From contig MZZL01000380.1 of assembly GCA_002749535.1 (NCBI GenBank), forward strand, positions 496,001-560,000: 64,000 bases of DNA, in the 5' to 3' direction. The stretch comes from Apophysomyces variabilis. Taxonomy: Eukaryota; Mucoromycota; Mucoromycetes; Mucorales; Mucoraceae. The translations under genes were made by a program, and so were the position numbers. Below the pieces are notes generated by a model. The model made no database searches, had not been told where the DNA came from, and saw nothing but the letters and a program-made list of their open reading frames with translations. Shown piece after piece: positions 1-11,709 of the stretch (position 1 is the stretch's first letter; the number at the start of each line of letters is the position of its first letter).

Positions 1-1
1 A

Positions 2-1337
2 GTTACTTTGCCGCTTACACAAGGTTGTCTCACTACAAATCTAGGTGTGCCTCTAGCCATCGTATGCTGCAAAGTAAGTCCATCTGCTCTGCAGCAAGCC
101 TTATCTCTTACTTTTGTTGTTGTATGATAGAGTGACGCACTTAATACGCTTGAACAAACACAAGATTACAATGACGATCAGTTTGATTTTATTCAACAGA
201 CATTGCGCTGCATTTGCATGAAATGTAAGTCAAAGAAGATTATAGGAAGAAAACTGGGCCTCCGATAGAATATCATGGATTGATGTTCTTTTTCGTACAG
301 ACGGAGCATCCTTGTTCTACACCTCTACACTTCATCCGTACACCTTCCATAACCTTCGCCAGTATATTCTCCACCGAGTGCTTACAACAGCGACTAAGTC
401 ATACACATTTCATCTCAAAGCCCAGGTGGTTGAGCGTGACACGGTACTTGTCCCATCGGGTTGGGATTCATGGGGAAAAATTCGCGTGCTAAAGGAAGGT
501 TTTGACTGTGACGGTCTCCATCAAGGTTGGGACGCGGATATGGATGCGCTAGCAGACAGACAACAACCTGGAGCCCATGGCGCTCGAGGCTTTTATGAAG
601 AAGCGATACCCGACCCTGATACAGAAGAACAGGTAAAAGGACGAAAAGGATGGATTCTACTTCTATTTTCTTTTACTTATGCTTTTATATAGCCATTGAA
701 TATTTCGCCAGTCGTTGTGTGTGAGGATGAACAGCTCTTCTATGAACGTCATTTTGATACCCTTCAGCGAGCACCAGAAGCACAACGTCACAGCGGTACA
801 GGTGACACTGCCACTCGGCCCAGTGTGGTGGGTCCGCTGGGAGTGTCACACAACGCACTTGATATCGTTCGGGCTGGCTTTGACGGAAATGATACTGGAA
901 GACCAAGCCGACATAAGAAGGATTCATCGGCCGATAAACTGACTTTGAACAAGGTACGCCCAAAGAACCTTGTTTCTTTTTTATTTCGCGCAGACGACTT
1001 TTTAATCTGCCTATTATAGAGAATGACGAACGGAACAAATCCAATAGATCGGTTGTCAGGTGCAAATAGCCCTGCTGCATCCTCTCCAGGAGCAGTAAGC
1101 ACCTCACCCACGGTTGGAGCCTCGTCATCACATGAAGTGTTGGCCAACTTTTTCCAATCTCTCATCACTAAAAAGACGGCATCTGGTGGATCACCAGGAT
1201 CACCGACAGGGTCATCGACCCCTGCATCGACGTTACTCAATAACGCACCTCGTGCCGAAGAAGCTGGAAGGCGACCAACTAGAAGAGATGTGCACAAGGA
1301 GCTGGACCGGATCCGTCAATATGTCAACACAAAATAA
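2..1337 (+). CDS. dynein light intermediate chain, C-terminal part (5' end outside window)
   Basis: Subunit of cytoplasmic dynein that binds the heavy chain through a GTPase-like domain and uses its C-terminal tail to contact cargo adaptors. Exons by splice sites and phase: 2-73, 131-224, 301-632, 693-953, 1020-1337, giving 358 visible residues. The first exons match the end of the Ras-like domain (LPLTQGCLTTNLGVPLAIVC, then DDQFDFIQQ and a tyrosine codon split by an intron), followed by the VPSGWD segment typical of the family. The tail keeps the adaptor-binding helix (VLANFFQSLITKK), a Gly/Ser/Pro-rich stretch and a final DVHKELDRIRQ helix, the same order as animal light intermediate chains. 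The P-loop lies upstream of the window. No breaks are seen. Identity is strong; only the N-terminus is unknown. Confidence 0.93.
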
Positions 1338-1456
1338 AAAAGAAAAAGCTAAAAAAGCATAAAACAACAAAAGGGAAAAAAAACAACAGGTCGGTTCGCC
1401 CACTTCTGAGAAGTTTTTTGGTTTGCTACTAAAAGAAAACAACAAAAAACTATGTT

Positions 1457-2490
1457 CTACTTCCATAAATCATAACGCAACGCCTTCGGATCCGATTGGT
1501 GAATGAATGGTTGGATGGTTTGCCAGATGGCCTGGTGAACATCGTCCGTGGATTGGGCAGCATTAATTACCTACATTTATGTTTTGAACTTTGTTTCTTC
1601 TTTTGGAGTAGTATCCTTTCCCTCTCTTTTCTTTTACCTTCCATTGATCATCTTTTAGTTTCATAAACTGTTCTCGTACTTTAATTTGAAGTTCCTTCTT
1701 CTCATAACGCTCATCGCCGAATCCGCCTCTTTTCTCGGCTTCGGCAATGGGGAGATCCAGAAACAGAACAAGATCAGGTCTTAATAAACCGACATCGGGT
1801 TGTTTGCACCATCCTAAATCCAAGCCCTGAAAAGAGGTTTATGGTTTGTTGTCAAGAAAAAAGGAAAAAAAAAACAAATAACAACAGGTACACAAAAGAA
1901 AAGAAATCCTTGCCTTGGCAGATGAAAAAGCAACACCAGAATAGGCATAGCGATCAACAATTAAAGTCGTACCGGAGCGTAGCAACGAAGCCATGGTATC
2001 ACTATAGAGAAAAACATAACCCCCACCCCCACAAAATAAAAAAGGAAAGAAAAAAATTGATACAGCAGAAAGGTCAAAATAAAACAAAAGCAAGATGTAG
2101 TGTAAACAACTTGTTTTTTTTTTCTTACACAGCTTCCCAGCGATTGGCAGAGAACAGTAAATGGATAGCTTGATCATTCATATGACTGGATTGCTTGAGA
2201 TAATTGTCAATCATTTTTCCTGTCTGTGTCGTACGGTCTTTTTGAAAGGGAAAAAACGGAAGAAACAAAAGATATAGCCATGACGTCCCATGGCGATGTA
2301 AAAGGGTCATTTTACCTGGAAATTTCAATAGTTGGACTTTGTGATTCTCTTCTTGTAAACGTTGAACGAGTCGCTCGCATTGAGTGGATTTTCCGGAGCG
2401 ATCGCATCCTTCGACGACAATGAACTGGCCACGACGCGCAGCCATGATGCTGTTCTTATAGGCTTGGAAAAGAAAGCGTCTTTGAGCCAT
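1457..2490 (-). CDS. thymidylate kinase (dTMP kinase, CDC8/DTYMK family)
   Basis: Phosphorylates dTMP to dTDP in dTTP synthesis. Exons on the minus strand: 2316-2490, 2129-2237, 1914-2001, 1638-1826, 1457-1570; 675 nt, 224 residues, close to the usual 205-215 plus a short N-terminal extension. The P-loop reads EGCDRSGKST, the catalytic DRY segment reads VDRYAYSGVAFSSAK, and GWCKQPDVGLLRPDLVLFL and the RGGFGDERYE lid follow, in the order of eukaryotic enzymes. The first ATG at 2490 was used; an internal ATG 15 codons later (MAARRGQ) sits nearer the usual start and could be the real one. The intron at 1827-1913 has a GC donor (AAG|GCAAGG) rather than GT, required by frame and homology. It is convergent with the dynein gene, with 119 bp between stop codons. 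Confidence 0.95.
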
Positions 2491-3186
2491 GCCGCTTATC
2501 GTGACTTGGGGTTTCCATGGGACACCCTATGGTATGCCTTTTTTTTTATTTTTATCTTTGCTGCCTTCCTTCCACCATTGGTAAAATTGTTTCTTATTAT
2601 TCATTATGCGGGTATTCATACCGTGAACGCCATTGCTCGCTGCAGGACTTGGCACATAATGACTTGGGCAACTTTTGATGGGGAAATACCTGTCATGCAG
2701 AGTAAAATGGAAACCTAAACGTGCCAAAAATTTCCATCCGGTGGAATATGCGTTTCTTGTGTCATTCTTACAACTTTTTTTTGTGCGGTCACTTTTTTTT
2801 AGGACGATAGATGTCCTTGTTTTACATATATTAAATGTTGCGCATGTCGTGGGTAAGTAGGAAGAATTCCTCACTCGTTTCACCCAGCCATCCTTCTTTG
2901 AAAAAGTGATCTACCGGCAGCTCTACGCAGAATCCGCCCAAAGATAAATAGATTGGCATTAGAAGAGCAAGCAAGGGCACTGATATCTGAAAGATTAAAA
3001 TAGTTTTTATCGACATCATAGGGCGAAACGATAGGAAGCCTAGAATAAACAGCGTAAACAATAGATAGTGTGAATCAAACAAAAAATACAGGATGATCTT
3101 GTCCATCCCAGAAATTATGCTTGTTTCCTATACTTTGTTTAAAAGTACCTCTGCTTGCTCTTTTCGCGCATTGGCTCTGGTTTTGG

Positions 3187-3384
3187 TTAGTTGAATCTTG
3201 GGAAAGTTAGATGCTCAAATAGAACTAGCGATCGCCTGTTTCTTTCGGTGCGAATTAGCGCTGATTCCGTGCAGACGACCGATTCTTGCATAGTTCCCAA
3301 AAGTAGCGTACGTTTTTTTTTCTTTGGCACTATTTCGTCGTCCTGTGGGTCCGCATTTTCTTGGTTGATGCCCCATCGTGTCAT
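3187..3384 (-). CDS. possible small basic protein, weak
   Basis: An ATG-started frame of 65 codons with a nuclear-localisation-like PKKKKR run near residue 20. Downstream on the same strand a pair of possible splice sites could extend it to an end reading KHNFWDGQDHPVFFV, but the donor needed is poor and the join is uncertain. I recognise no family. The spacer 2491-4003 otherwise holds no convincing gene; a frame at 2831-3106 (-) would encode two hydrophobic segments but resembles nothing I know. This is the only candidate in about 1.5 kb between thymidylate kinase and the next gene. Confidence 0.22.
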   Translation of the reverse strand: MTRWGINQENADPQDDEIVPKKKKRTLLLGTMQESVVCTESALIRTERNRRSLVLFEHLTFPRFN

Positions 3385-4003
3385 CCTGCCTTGATCACCA
3401 GGAAAAGTCTATACAACAGCAGTCGAAGGTTTCGAGAACAGACTGTATAGAAAAAAGCTGGCATTACTATCTGGAAGTGTGAGTTTCAAGTCCACTAAGC
3501 AGTCGCATCGCCTCCTGTTGCTTTCTTCGCCAATATTGCACTCGTAGCTTTGTGGTACGAGTGATAACGCCGCGCTAAACCCTGATTCAACGAGTCAGGA
3601 TATATCTGGAGCCCGGGGACGGTGCATCTGGGCATTGAATAATATAGGCAGCAATAAGAACAGACAACATGAAAAAAGAAAGTAAGTATATTGAATATGA
3701 ATACATGGCTTTTGTTTCCACATAAGACAGCTTATGCATCGATTGCAAGTTGAGCAAAAATTGATAGCGCCAGAGCCGTTCCATTTTCTTCTCTATTTCT
3801 GTTCTGAGCAGCAAAGACGGTTTAATTGTTTGTAAGTGACAATGGAGTCTTTTTATGCTAGTACATACAATGGATAGGGTTCCTGTAAGGGGCAGCCTTC
3901 CTTATTAAAAAATTGTCTCGCCGTGATTGGCTGGTGGCTTCATTGCAAACAACACAGGTGCACCTCTTCTTTGTTTTAGGAAATCGCCAAACGATCTTTA
4001 TCC

Positions 4004-4541
4004 ATGTCAACATTGCATAAGTTTGGTTTCAATGTTCGTAAACGAGGAGAAATCCATCCGGAATCCACAAGCGATCTCAAAGAAAAGAATCCGTTGTCAA
4101 AGGAATCCCCTCTTTTGAAACGTACCCAGTCAGTAACGATCAAGCAAGCTCTCCCATCTGTGGACAAAAAAACATCGTCATTGAAAACCACAAATAATCA
4201 AGCTGGCTGTATCACGCGTTATCTGACAAGGAAACGCGAAAATACGGAAGACGTGAAACGGAAACAAATTGTCGCTGACGAGCCACTCAAGGTATATCGA
4301 CAAGACAAAAGTTGAAAAAACCAAGAGACAACTTACTAAAACCTATGCCGTCCACTAGAAAAGCAAAATAGAAAAGGAACAAACGAGTAATACAGAAGAA
4401 TTAAACGAGGACGAAGACGAAGAGGAAGAAGATTTAAGTCGACCATTACGGAAAGAAATGACTGTCGAGGAAGCATCCATTTACATACAACAAATCAAGG
4501 ACGAGATCCTGCAGGGCTCAACTCGGCGCGATTCGGCGTGA
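4004..4541 (+). CDS. hypothetical small acidic-tailed protein
   Basis: Two exons (4004-4291 and 4359-4541) join in phase 0 across a 67-nt GT-AG intron to give 156 residues. The first half is Lys/Ser/Thr-rich and basic; the second half contains an acidic run (NEDEDEEEEDLSRP) and then a predicted helix, MTVEEASIYIQQIKDEI, near the C-terminus. There is no signal peptide or membrane segment. The charge pattern suggests a nuclear or disordered adaptor protein, but that is inference and I recognise no family. The intron, start codon and composition support a real gene. It is convergent with the DnaJ gene, 134 bp away. Confidence 0.6.
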
Positions 4542-4675
4542 CCATCGCGGGCCAAAAGATACAAGCAAGCATTCATATCAGCCTAACATCGAGCGGCGGT
4601 TGATCCTATTTTCTCAGCTCATTTTCTAACCATCCCCATCGCCTACCCACACATTGAACAAAAATAAATGGCTCT

Positions 4676-6190
4676 CTAACAATTGGTTGGACTTTTTTCA
4701 TCTGAATCTACAAGATATGCGTATTGCTCGATAATCGCTTTTTGCTGCTCAGTCATTGTTCTGCATAAAAAAAATTAAAAAAGGAAACGAAAACATGCGT
4801 GAGCGACATATTGAATCCAACCTATCCGACCAACTTTTTACCTGGGATATTCTATTTGAAGAGCGATAATTTGGTCCCCTTGTGGTTTTGAAGGTCGGTG
4901 AATACCATAACCTTGCAATATGATACGATCCCCTGGTTGGGAATCAGCAGGTATTCCCACACTTGTTTCGCCATACACTGTTGGAACGCGCACAGTACCA
5001 CCAAGAATAGCCTTGTAAAAGGGAATCTTGACATCGATAAATAAGTCTGCATCCTGTCTTTGGAAAATGGAAGACGGCTCAACCTGATCGTTTAAAGAAA
5101 AGTCATTCTTAACACAGCCTGTTCTCTTATTCTTACGTTTAGACGGACGAACAGGTCGCCCGACCTGCCGTTGCCTTTCCATGGTGCATGCCCTTGGCCA
5201 GGTACACGTATCCGCGCTTGATTATCCGTCCCGGGAGGAACATCCACCAGAACGGTGTGGTGTTCTCGCACTCTTCCCATGCCATGACAAGTAACGCAGA
5301 AACTATCGTCGGTCAGGATAGAGCCAGTTCCACCGCACGTCTCACATGTCGAAGACATGGGAAAGCCACCCAAGGACACCGGTTGCTTCCCTGTCCCATG
5401 ACAGCTGCCACATACCGTTCGGTTATGCTGTTTCCCCGCGCGTAAACCCGATCCATGACATGCTCCGCAGTAGGTAATACGTTCAATCACCACGGGTTTG
5501 GTGATACCATGGATATTCTCTAGGAAACTCACGGTCAGCTGTACCTAAATAATAGATGTTTATTAACATGTCGCGTCTGCTTTATTTCTCCATTCTTCTT
5601 CTTTTTTTTTTTGTTTCTGTCTTTTACCTGGATATCTTCCCCTGTCGCCGGTCGGAATTGATCAGCACGAGTACCAAATAGGTCGCTTGTACTGAACCCT
5701 GGAGGACCACGCTGTCTTGTCTCTGTATGCCATGGTTCGTCTGGTCCGAAACGAAAATTGGGGAAGGCTTGGTAAACAAAAGTTTCTTGCTTTTCTTTTC
5801 TGCCATTCTATTAGTTTACCCAAAGGTCTGTGGTTAGACCATTTCTTCTCATCACATAAAGTTTCATAGGCTTCTTTGATTTGAGCAAACTTCTCCTGGG
5901 CTTGTCGATCTTTGCTTGTATCAGGATGATATAGCTTTGCTAACTGGTTTTTTTTTTTAAAAAAAAGGCTGTTATCTAAAAGTGGAAAATCCGAAGCGTA
6001 TCTAAAGATTTACCGCATAGTACACTTTCTTGATCTCCTCCTTGGAAGCTGATGGTTCGACTCCTAAAATTTGGTATGGATCTCGTTTCGGGTAACCACG
6101 AGCTGTATCTGTCAAACTTCAAGCTACGTTTACTGTGCGTTTAACCAACCTGCAGTGTGGAAAAACGTCTTTCAAAAATAAGAGATGGTT
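4676..6190 (-). CDS. MDJ1: mitochondrial-type DnaJ/Hsp40 (MDJ1 family)
   Basis: Type I J-protein that activates mitochondrial Hsp70 for folding. Exons, downstream to upstream: 4676-4760, 4842-5083, 5137-5544, 5628-5767, 5820-5943, 6014-6108 and a first piece ending at 6146; all junctions keep phase. The J domain begins [20 protein letters not shown] and contains [12 protein letters not shown] (HPD motif). Four zinc-centre repeats follow ([32 protein letters not shown]), then the C-terminal substrate domains with [13 protein letters not shown]. The segment ahead of the J domain reads ERRFSTLQ, like a mitochondrial presequence, but no ATG lies in frame: a TGA precedes it at about 6190. The real start needs a further small exon or a different donor, so the 5' limit is approximate. 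Confidence 0.92.
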
Positions 6191-6854
6191 GCAAAACTCA
6201 CTTTTATTTGACTCACTTTCTGTCTACATGTATTCTTTACAAGGAACAAGCTGTTTCCACGTATTCTTATGGAATCATGAACATGTCGACATCGCACGGG
6301 ACGCTTGCTAGTGATAATGACGATGGACTTTGCATTGTCACGGCAGGAAAGTACTTGTCGAAATGATGGCCAGTGCATTGTGAGGAGAAGTAGCAATATG
6401 GAACGAAAGAAAAGTGGGCATACGTGTGACTGAAAATGACCCAAGTGGGGAATTGCATGAACAAAGATGAGATGGTGACCGTAACGTTACACAAACATGA
6501 CCATGAGCCAGGTTTATCCTTTAGTTCAACGATCATGCTTGTCTTTGGGAGAAATCCATTTTGCATAACTGATCAAGATATTCAAGTAATTTTAGAATTG
6601 GCATTATTTTTTGTCCATAGGATTAATGTGGAAATGAAAATGACGTGAAGAAAGGGCAATGGGGTTGTAAAGAAAAAGGAAAAAAAAAAGAGAAAGACAA
6701 AAAAGGGAATTGAAAAAGGGGGAATCACATGCATGATATATCGTTTTTAAAAGCGTTGGATGACAGAATAAGATCTAATGGCGTAAGAAGAAGGAGAAAA
6801 GAAAACGAAAATTAGAGCAAAGAAATAAAAATCATACAACACAGGAATAGGTTA
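6191..6854. other. spacer without a recognised gene
   Basis: Probably the promoter and missing first exon of the DnaJ gene plus the 3' flank of the NUM1-like gene. Frames of 70-100 codons on both strands here have no recognisable motif. The stretch 6660-6740 is purine-rich (runs of A and AAAG). Confidence 0.4.
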
Positions 6855-9800
6855 TCAGTTTGCTAGTCGAGAAACTGGTGCTTGTTGTCGAGTTCGTCGT
6901 TTGCGGTATTGTGGATGATTCAGATGTTCCTTCTCAAGCTTCGACACATGATGCTTGCCATTGCAACACATTCGTACGTCTTCTAACGGATCATTATCAT
7001 CTTCAATATGTCTGTGATTGGCCCGAGATGATGTAGAAGACTGTACAGAACTAGAGGACCGCAACCGTCCAGTAGATGTAGAACGGAATATTCCCTGTAT
7101 ACGCTGAATACTGGGCTTTCGAAGAATAGATACAGGATTACTTGACACAGAAGCTGCCAAAAATCGACTGTCAATGCTTCTTCCTACATCACTTGAAGAT
7201 CCGTCCGCACCAGCGCGGGCAAGGAGATAAGAGAGAGACTGAAAAAATACGTGAGTCGATTGTTGGCAACGTTCAAAATCCTTAACCTACCTCAAACCAG
7301 GCATTATGTCGGGCCATGTCAGGGGCTGTCACCTTGATCAGGCGATTATTTGTCTTGATAAGTAAGCTAAGCTTAGGTAAACCTTGCGGTGATGTAGAAT
7401 TATCCGGGATCACTGATACTCCCTCGATGAAAGCTAGTAACAGAAAATGAGTATTTATCCCTCTGTCCCTATCGTTATCTTGTCGGACATACCACTCTTT
7501 GCTTTCGTTTCGTTAGACTGAACACCTGGCATTTGCGTACTCCAATAAAGAGTTCGGGTATAGGGGTGAATCCAGAAATATCGCTGGTGGCGATTCTCTG
7601 ATATGCCATTTCCGACAGGCTTGCGGGTATATTTCCATAACCAGTCACCGATCATTGTCTCGGTAATCATGGCGATCACGTTGGAATCAAAATTGCCTCG
7701 GTCTTGTGATCCGCCATTGCCATGGAATGAAGATACGGAATGGTTGGTTCCGTTTAAGTCGGCTGTCGATAGACTGAGCTCACTACCATTGGGTCGAGTA
7801 TTGTCAGGTCTACCATATACTTCATGAGGTCGGATATATCCTGCAGCATTTCGCACCGAACTACGGTCGAAATCGCCAGGCATCGCCGCCTTCTTGCCTT
7901 TGTTATTGTAACTGGATGTTGAGCCAGTCGTGTTTGAACGATCCAGACTGCTCAGTGATGGGGAATGTCCCACACGAGACAACAATGACGATGGCGGTGG
8001 GCTTGTTGGGCGAGGTGGAGCAATATCTCTGTTAGAACGAATACTGCCATCATCTCGTAGCGATCCACGTGCTGCAAGATCAGCTAGACTAGGTGTGTTA
8101 GTTTTACGCACAGTCCCGTTTTTGGCCAGGTTAGAGCTCATATCGCAGGTGTGACGTTTGGTCATTTCAGGGGCTGACTTTCCATCAGCTTTGCCGTTTT
8201 CTTGAGGCATCGACTTTGACAAGGCTGCATCGACTGCAGCTTGAACCATAGCGTCAACATCTGCTTGGCTATACAGCTTGGCATCCGTAGGTGAGTCAAT
8301 AACAGGTAATATATCGGTTTTGGACATGATATCTTTTTCTCCAGAGACACTGGGTTTGACGTTTGGAAGCTCCTCGGTCTCATTTTCTGCGCGGTCGTCC
8401 TTCTGCACGATGGAAGTGATCGGACCGTCCTTTGATACGTTGTTGGGCATTCTTGGTGCAGCGTCACCAGCATGCACAGCTGGGGTGTCGAGAGAAGTTG
8501 TATTCTCGCTAACCGCTGTTTCTTTGACTGCTGTCTCGTGAACATCACCAGGTGGTTTCGCTGTGGACGCAATAACTTCATTATCAGCATTTTCTCCGCC
8601 TTTAGAAGCTTTTCCTGCCAAAGCACCAAGGCCCAGCACACCAGCACCGGCTGCCAGCAAACCGGCAAGTGATGGCTTGGACGATTCTTCGTGGATGGCA
8701 ACCTGAACACCCACGTCTGTACCTGAAACCACAGGATTTTGTGCCTCTTGCTTTTCGTCAGATGCTTCTCTGATCCACCCGTGCTGCAATGCGGCATCTG
8801 TCAAACCTGCAGAGTTTGCAACACACTGTACCTCCGCATCCCTTGTTTTGGGAACTTTATGTTGCACAGAAACGTCAATAGGAGTGGGTTCAGAAGAAGG
8901 GGTTGCTTCATTTTTTGTGTCGAATGCGCTCTCCCATTGAGTTTCATTGTCCCTTGTATTGACACGATCGCATTGTACCTCAGCATGAACTACCGGGAAA
9001 ACTTCGGATTGCACAGCCTGGTCGGCACTTATTGTTGAGTCAGACTGCACTTCAGCATGGATCGTTTCAGCTGCGAGAGATTGAATCTGCGCATCATGTC
9101 GATCAACAGGGGCGATATCTATACTCGTGATGTTGACAACTTCCAGGTCTAGTTTCCGTGCGATATTATCTGGTTCCACCAGTTTCTCATTTGTCAAGAC
9201 CGGTTCCGCTAAAATTGGCTGGTGTGTTTGTGTGTAACTGTCAATACCCGATGTACGGGAACCAGACATTGCACCTTTAATAGCGCCGACAACTTCAAAG
9301 GCAGCATCCTTGAATGAGCCTTGTGCATGCTTAGGTTTTGAGGATGATGGATCGACGCTAGCGGTGGACAGAGCCATTCCTAATTCATCGCCAAGTGAAC
9401 GGGGAGTAAGGTTGTCTTCATTGCCGAGTGCGCTAGCATCTTCTGGTTCGAGCGGATCTGCGTTAATCTGGCTATCACCTGAGACAGTGCTATGGATTTG
9501 GCTCTGTGACAATTCTGAAGACAATGGTGTAAAGCCTGCAGACATTGAAGGAGGCAGACCGAATAAGTGCGACTGCTCAATATCACTTTCTCCACCAGTG
9601 TCACTTTCATAGGCTGATTCCAAGGACGAGTAAGAATCATCCTTGTGCTTGTGTTCTTCATCCGATACGTCCTCTATGGAACCATCAGCGCGGTGTCTAC
9701 GACTCACTCCTCTTGTTTTGCGTGTTGGAGCTCGTCGTTTGTTTGGTTTCTTTGAACGTCGGGAAGCGGCTGCGGCGCCGGAGTCGTTTGTTCCATTAGC

Positions 9801-11347
9801 ACTAGGCCCTGCATCTACCCACAATCGGGGGTCATTCTGAAGCTGTTCGATCGTCTCTTGTGATTCTGCAAGAAGCTTCTTAAGTTCGAATTTCTCGGTC
9901 TTCTCCTTATGCAGGTTAGAGCGATAGTTTGACACCATGCGATGTGCATGTGCAAGTGATGTTTTAAGAGTTTCTACTTCCAGGGCTTGGTTGCGGACTG
10001 GTGTCTGTTTGGGGGATGGAGGTGGAGAGCTGTTTGGTGAGCTACCTTCTTTTGCTGATGCTGAAGTCTCTGGGATCTGCTCATCTGTGATTTCACCGTT
10101 GGTGGTTGGCCGTAATTCTGTCTGACTATGTCTGGCAATTCTTTTCTGTGCTTTGGCGATGGCTAGCTCTGAAGTGAGAGCTTCAATTTGCTTTGCTTGA
10201 TCTGCTTTTTCACGTTGAAGACCTGCTGACTGACGGCGAATGACTGACATATCGTGTTCATGACGCGTTTTCATTGTGTCAATTGCCGCAGTGAGTTTCT
10301 CCTCGCGATCACGTAAATGCTCGACTTCGGTCGTCAATCGGTTAAGTTGTTTCGCCAGTTTGTTTTGTTCTGCATTCGCTTTACTGAGGTTCTGTTGCAG
10401 GTCAGTAACACTGATAGTAAGCTCTTGTTTTGCTAGTTCCAGATTCCACGTTTCTTCCTTGAGCTTCTCTGTTAAGCGCAATCTAAATTAGTTATCTTGC
10501 TCATGATCGGAAAGACTTTCTTACCTTCATTTTCTTCCTTCTGCCTCAAAAGCTTTGCCATAGACTCGGCTGCACGCTCCAGATCAGCCTTTTGTATTTC
10601 GAGTGCTCTAAGTTGCTCTTCTTTTTCTTGCAAAAGCGCTTGCATTTTTCGAACTTCGATCAAGAGCCCCTGACCGATTTCGGTGGCAAACTCGATATCT
10701 GTGTTTCTTCGATCAGCATTTGGGACTTTCGATCGCCGTTTTGTAGGTGTTGAACCCGTGGGAGGAGGGGGCAAGGGAAGCATAGGTGTAGAATCATGGC
10801 CGTGAGCTGGAGGCAGCATGGTGGAAGTGGATGGACTGGGTAAAGCTTCTCTCTGACCAAGTAACTAGTTAAATGTAAAATGATGCGTAAGCTTTATGAA
10901 GGGGAGAGAGAAAGCTTATACCTTTTCTTTCCTTAGGCCACTAAGGACAGGTGACAGCGGATTTGTCCTGTAACTACCGAGATCCCGTTCCAAGTGACGC
11001 AGCTTTTCTAGCGTTGCAGGTGATAAACTATCCAAACGTTGGTCTTGCTGATGTTCTTGTTGGTGATTCATAGATTGATATTGCTGTTGCTGGTCAACTT
11101 CTTTTAATTTTTCCTTGAGCTGAGTGATTTGTCGGACAAGCACGTTTTTTTCAATCCCGCTGCTAGACTCTTGCAGTTGCTTTTCCTTTTCTGCTAACTG
11201 TTGCTCGAGTTCAACTCTGAGTTGAGCTGCGGGGGAAGGTGTACGTCCGGATGCAGAAGTTGAACTAGATGGTGTGGGCAAAACGGGAGCAGGCGTATTA
11301 CCAGAAGTAGGTGATGATAATGAGTGTTTGGGAGGAGATGAGCTCAT
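6855..11347 (-). CDS. NUM1/ApsA-like cortical anchor with C-terminal PH domain
   Basis: Related to fungal cortical proteins (NUM1, ApsA, Mcp5) that bind membrane phosphoinositide through a PH domain and anchor dynein or mitochondria. Exons: 10922-11347, 10525-10852, 7493-10468, 7291-7433, 6855-7238; 1418 residues. Residues 1-45 are Ser/Pro-rich; coiled coils cover about 46-110, 185-345 and a short piece near 420-460. A long disordered middle carries acidic stretches and, at about 660-840, repeated short VQ/TQ motifs (YTQTHQ, AEVQSD, AEVQCD, ETQWES, VGVQVA). The PH domain starts near residue 1185 with MIGDWLWKYTRKPVGNG and continues RYFWIHPYTRTLYWS, the family signature, ending near 1300. The third exon begins at AG|AGAAGCTC; the earlier AG would bring a stop. 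It diverges from the BolA gene and lies 5.5 kb from the dynein light intermediate chain. Confidence 0.9.
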
Positions 11348-11709
11348 GTTGATTGTATTTCAGGAGTAAATGATGGAGTGAGTGAGAGAGAGAGAGGAAA
11401 AGAGTAAAAGAGAGGAATAGATACTGTATGATGATGAAGAGATTAAGTTTGAAGGACTGGCAGATAAAACACAATATCTAACTAGATGCAAGCATGTGGG
11501 AAATGTAACTGCTAAAGTGGTTTCGGATATTAGCACACACACCACACACGCACACAGCACGGTACAGTGATAGTATTATGAGTGAGGGGAATGAAAACAA
11601 AAGAAGGTCTGTAATACCAAGGCAACAAATACGTCTGTCAAACTCTTCCATGTGACGTGCAACCAGGTCTTTTTTGCCCCACTCTTCACCTCGAGCTTCT
11701 TCACCTATT
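11348..11709. promoter_or_regulatory. shared divergent promoter interval with GA and CA repeats
   Basis: The 362 bp between the start codons of the NUM1-like gene (-) and the BolA gene (+). It contains a (GA)n tract near 11380-11400 and a CA/CG-rich tract near 11531-11561. No specific factor site is claimed; the bidirectional role is inferred from gene orientation. Confidence 0.5.

Noticed and set aside
2831..3106. 91-codon minus-strand frame with two hydrophobic segments
   Set aside because: AT-rich sequence readily gives Leu/Phe/Ile-rich frames; a competing spliced reading of part of it is also possible; no family match.
8162..8797. 211-codon minus-strand frame
   Set aside because: Alternate frame within the long third exon of the NUM1-like gene; the main frame has the PH domain and coiled coils.
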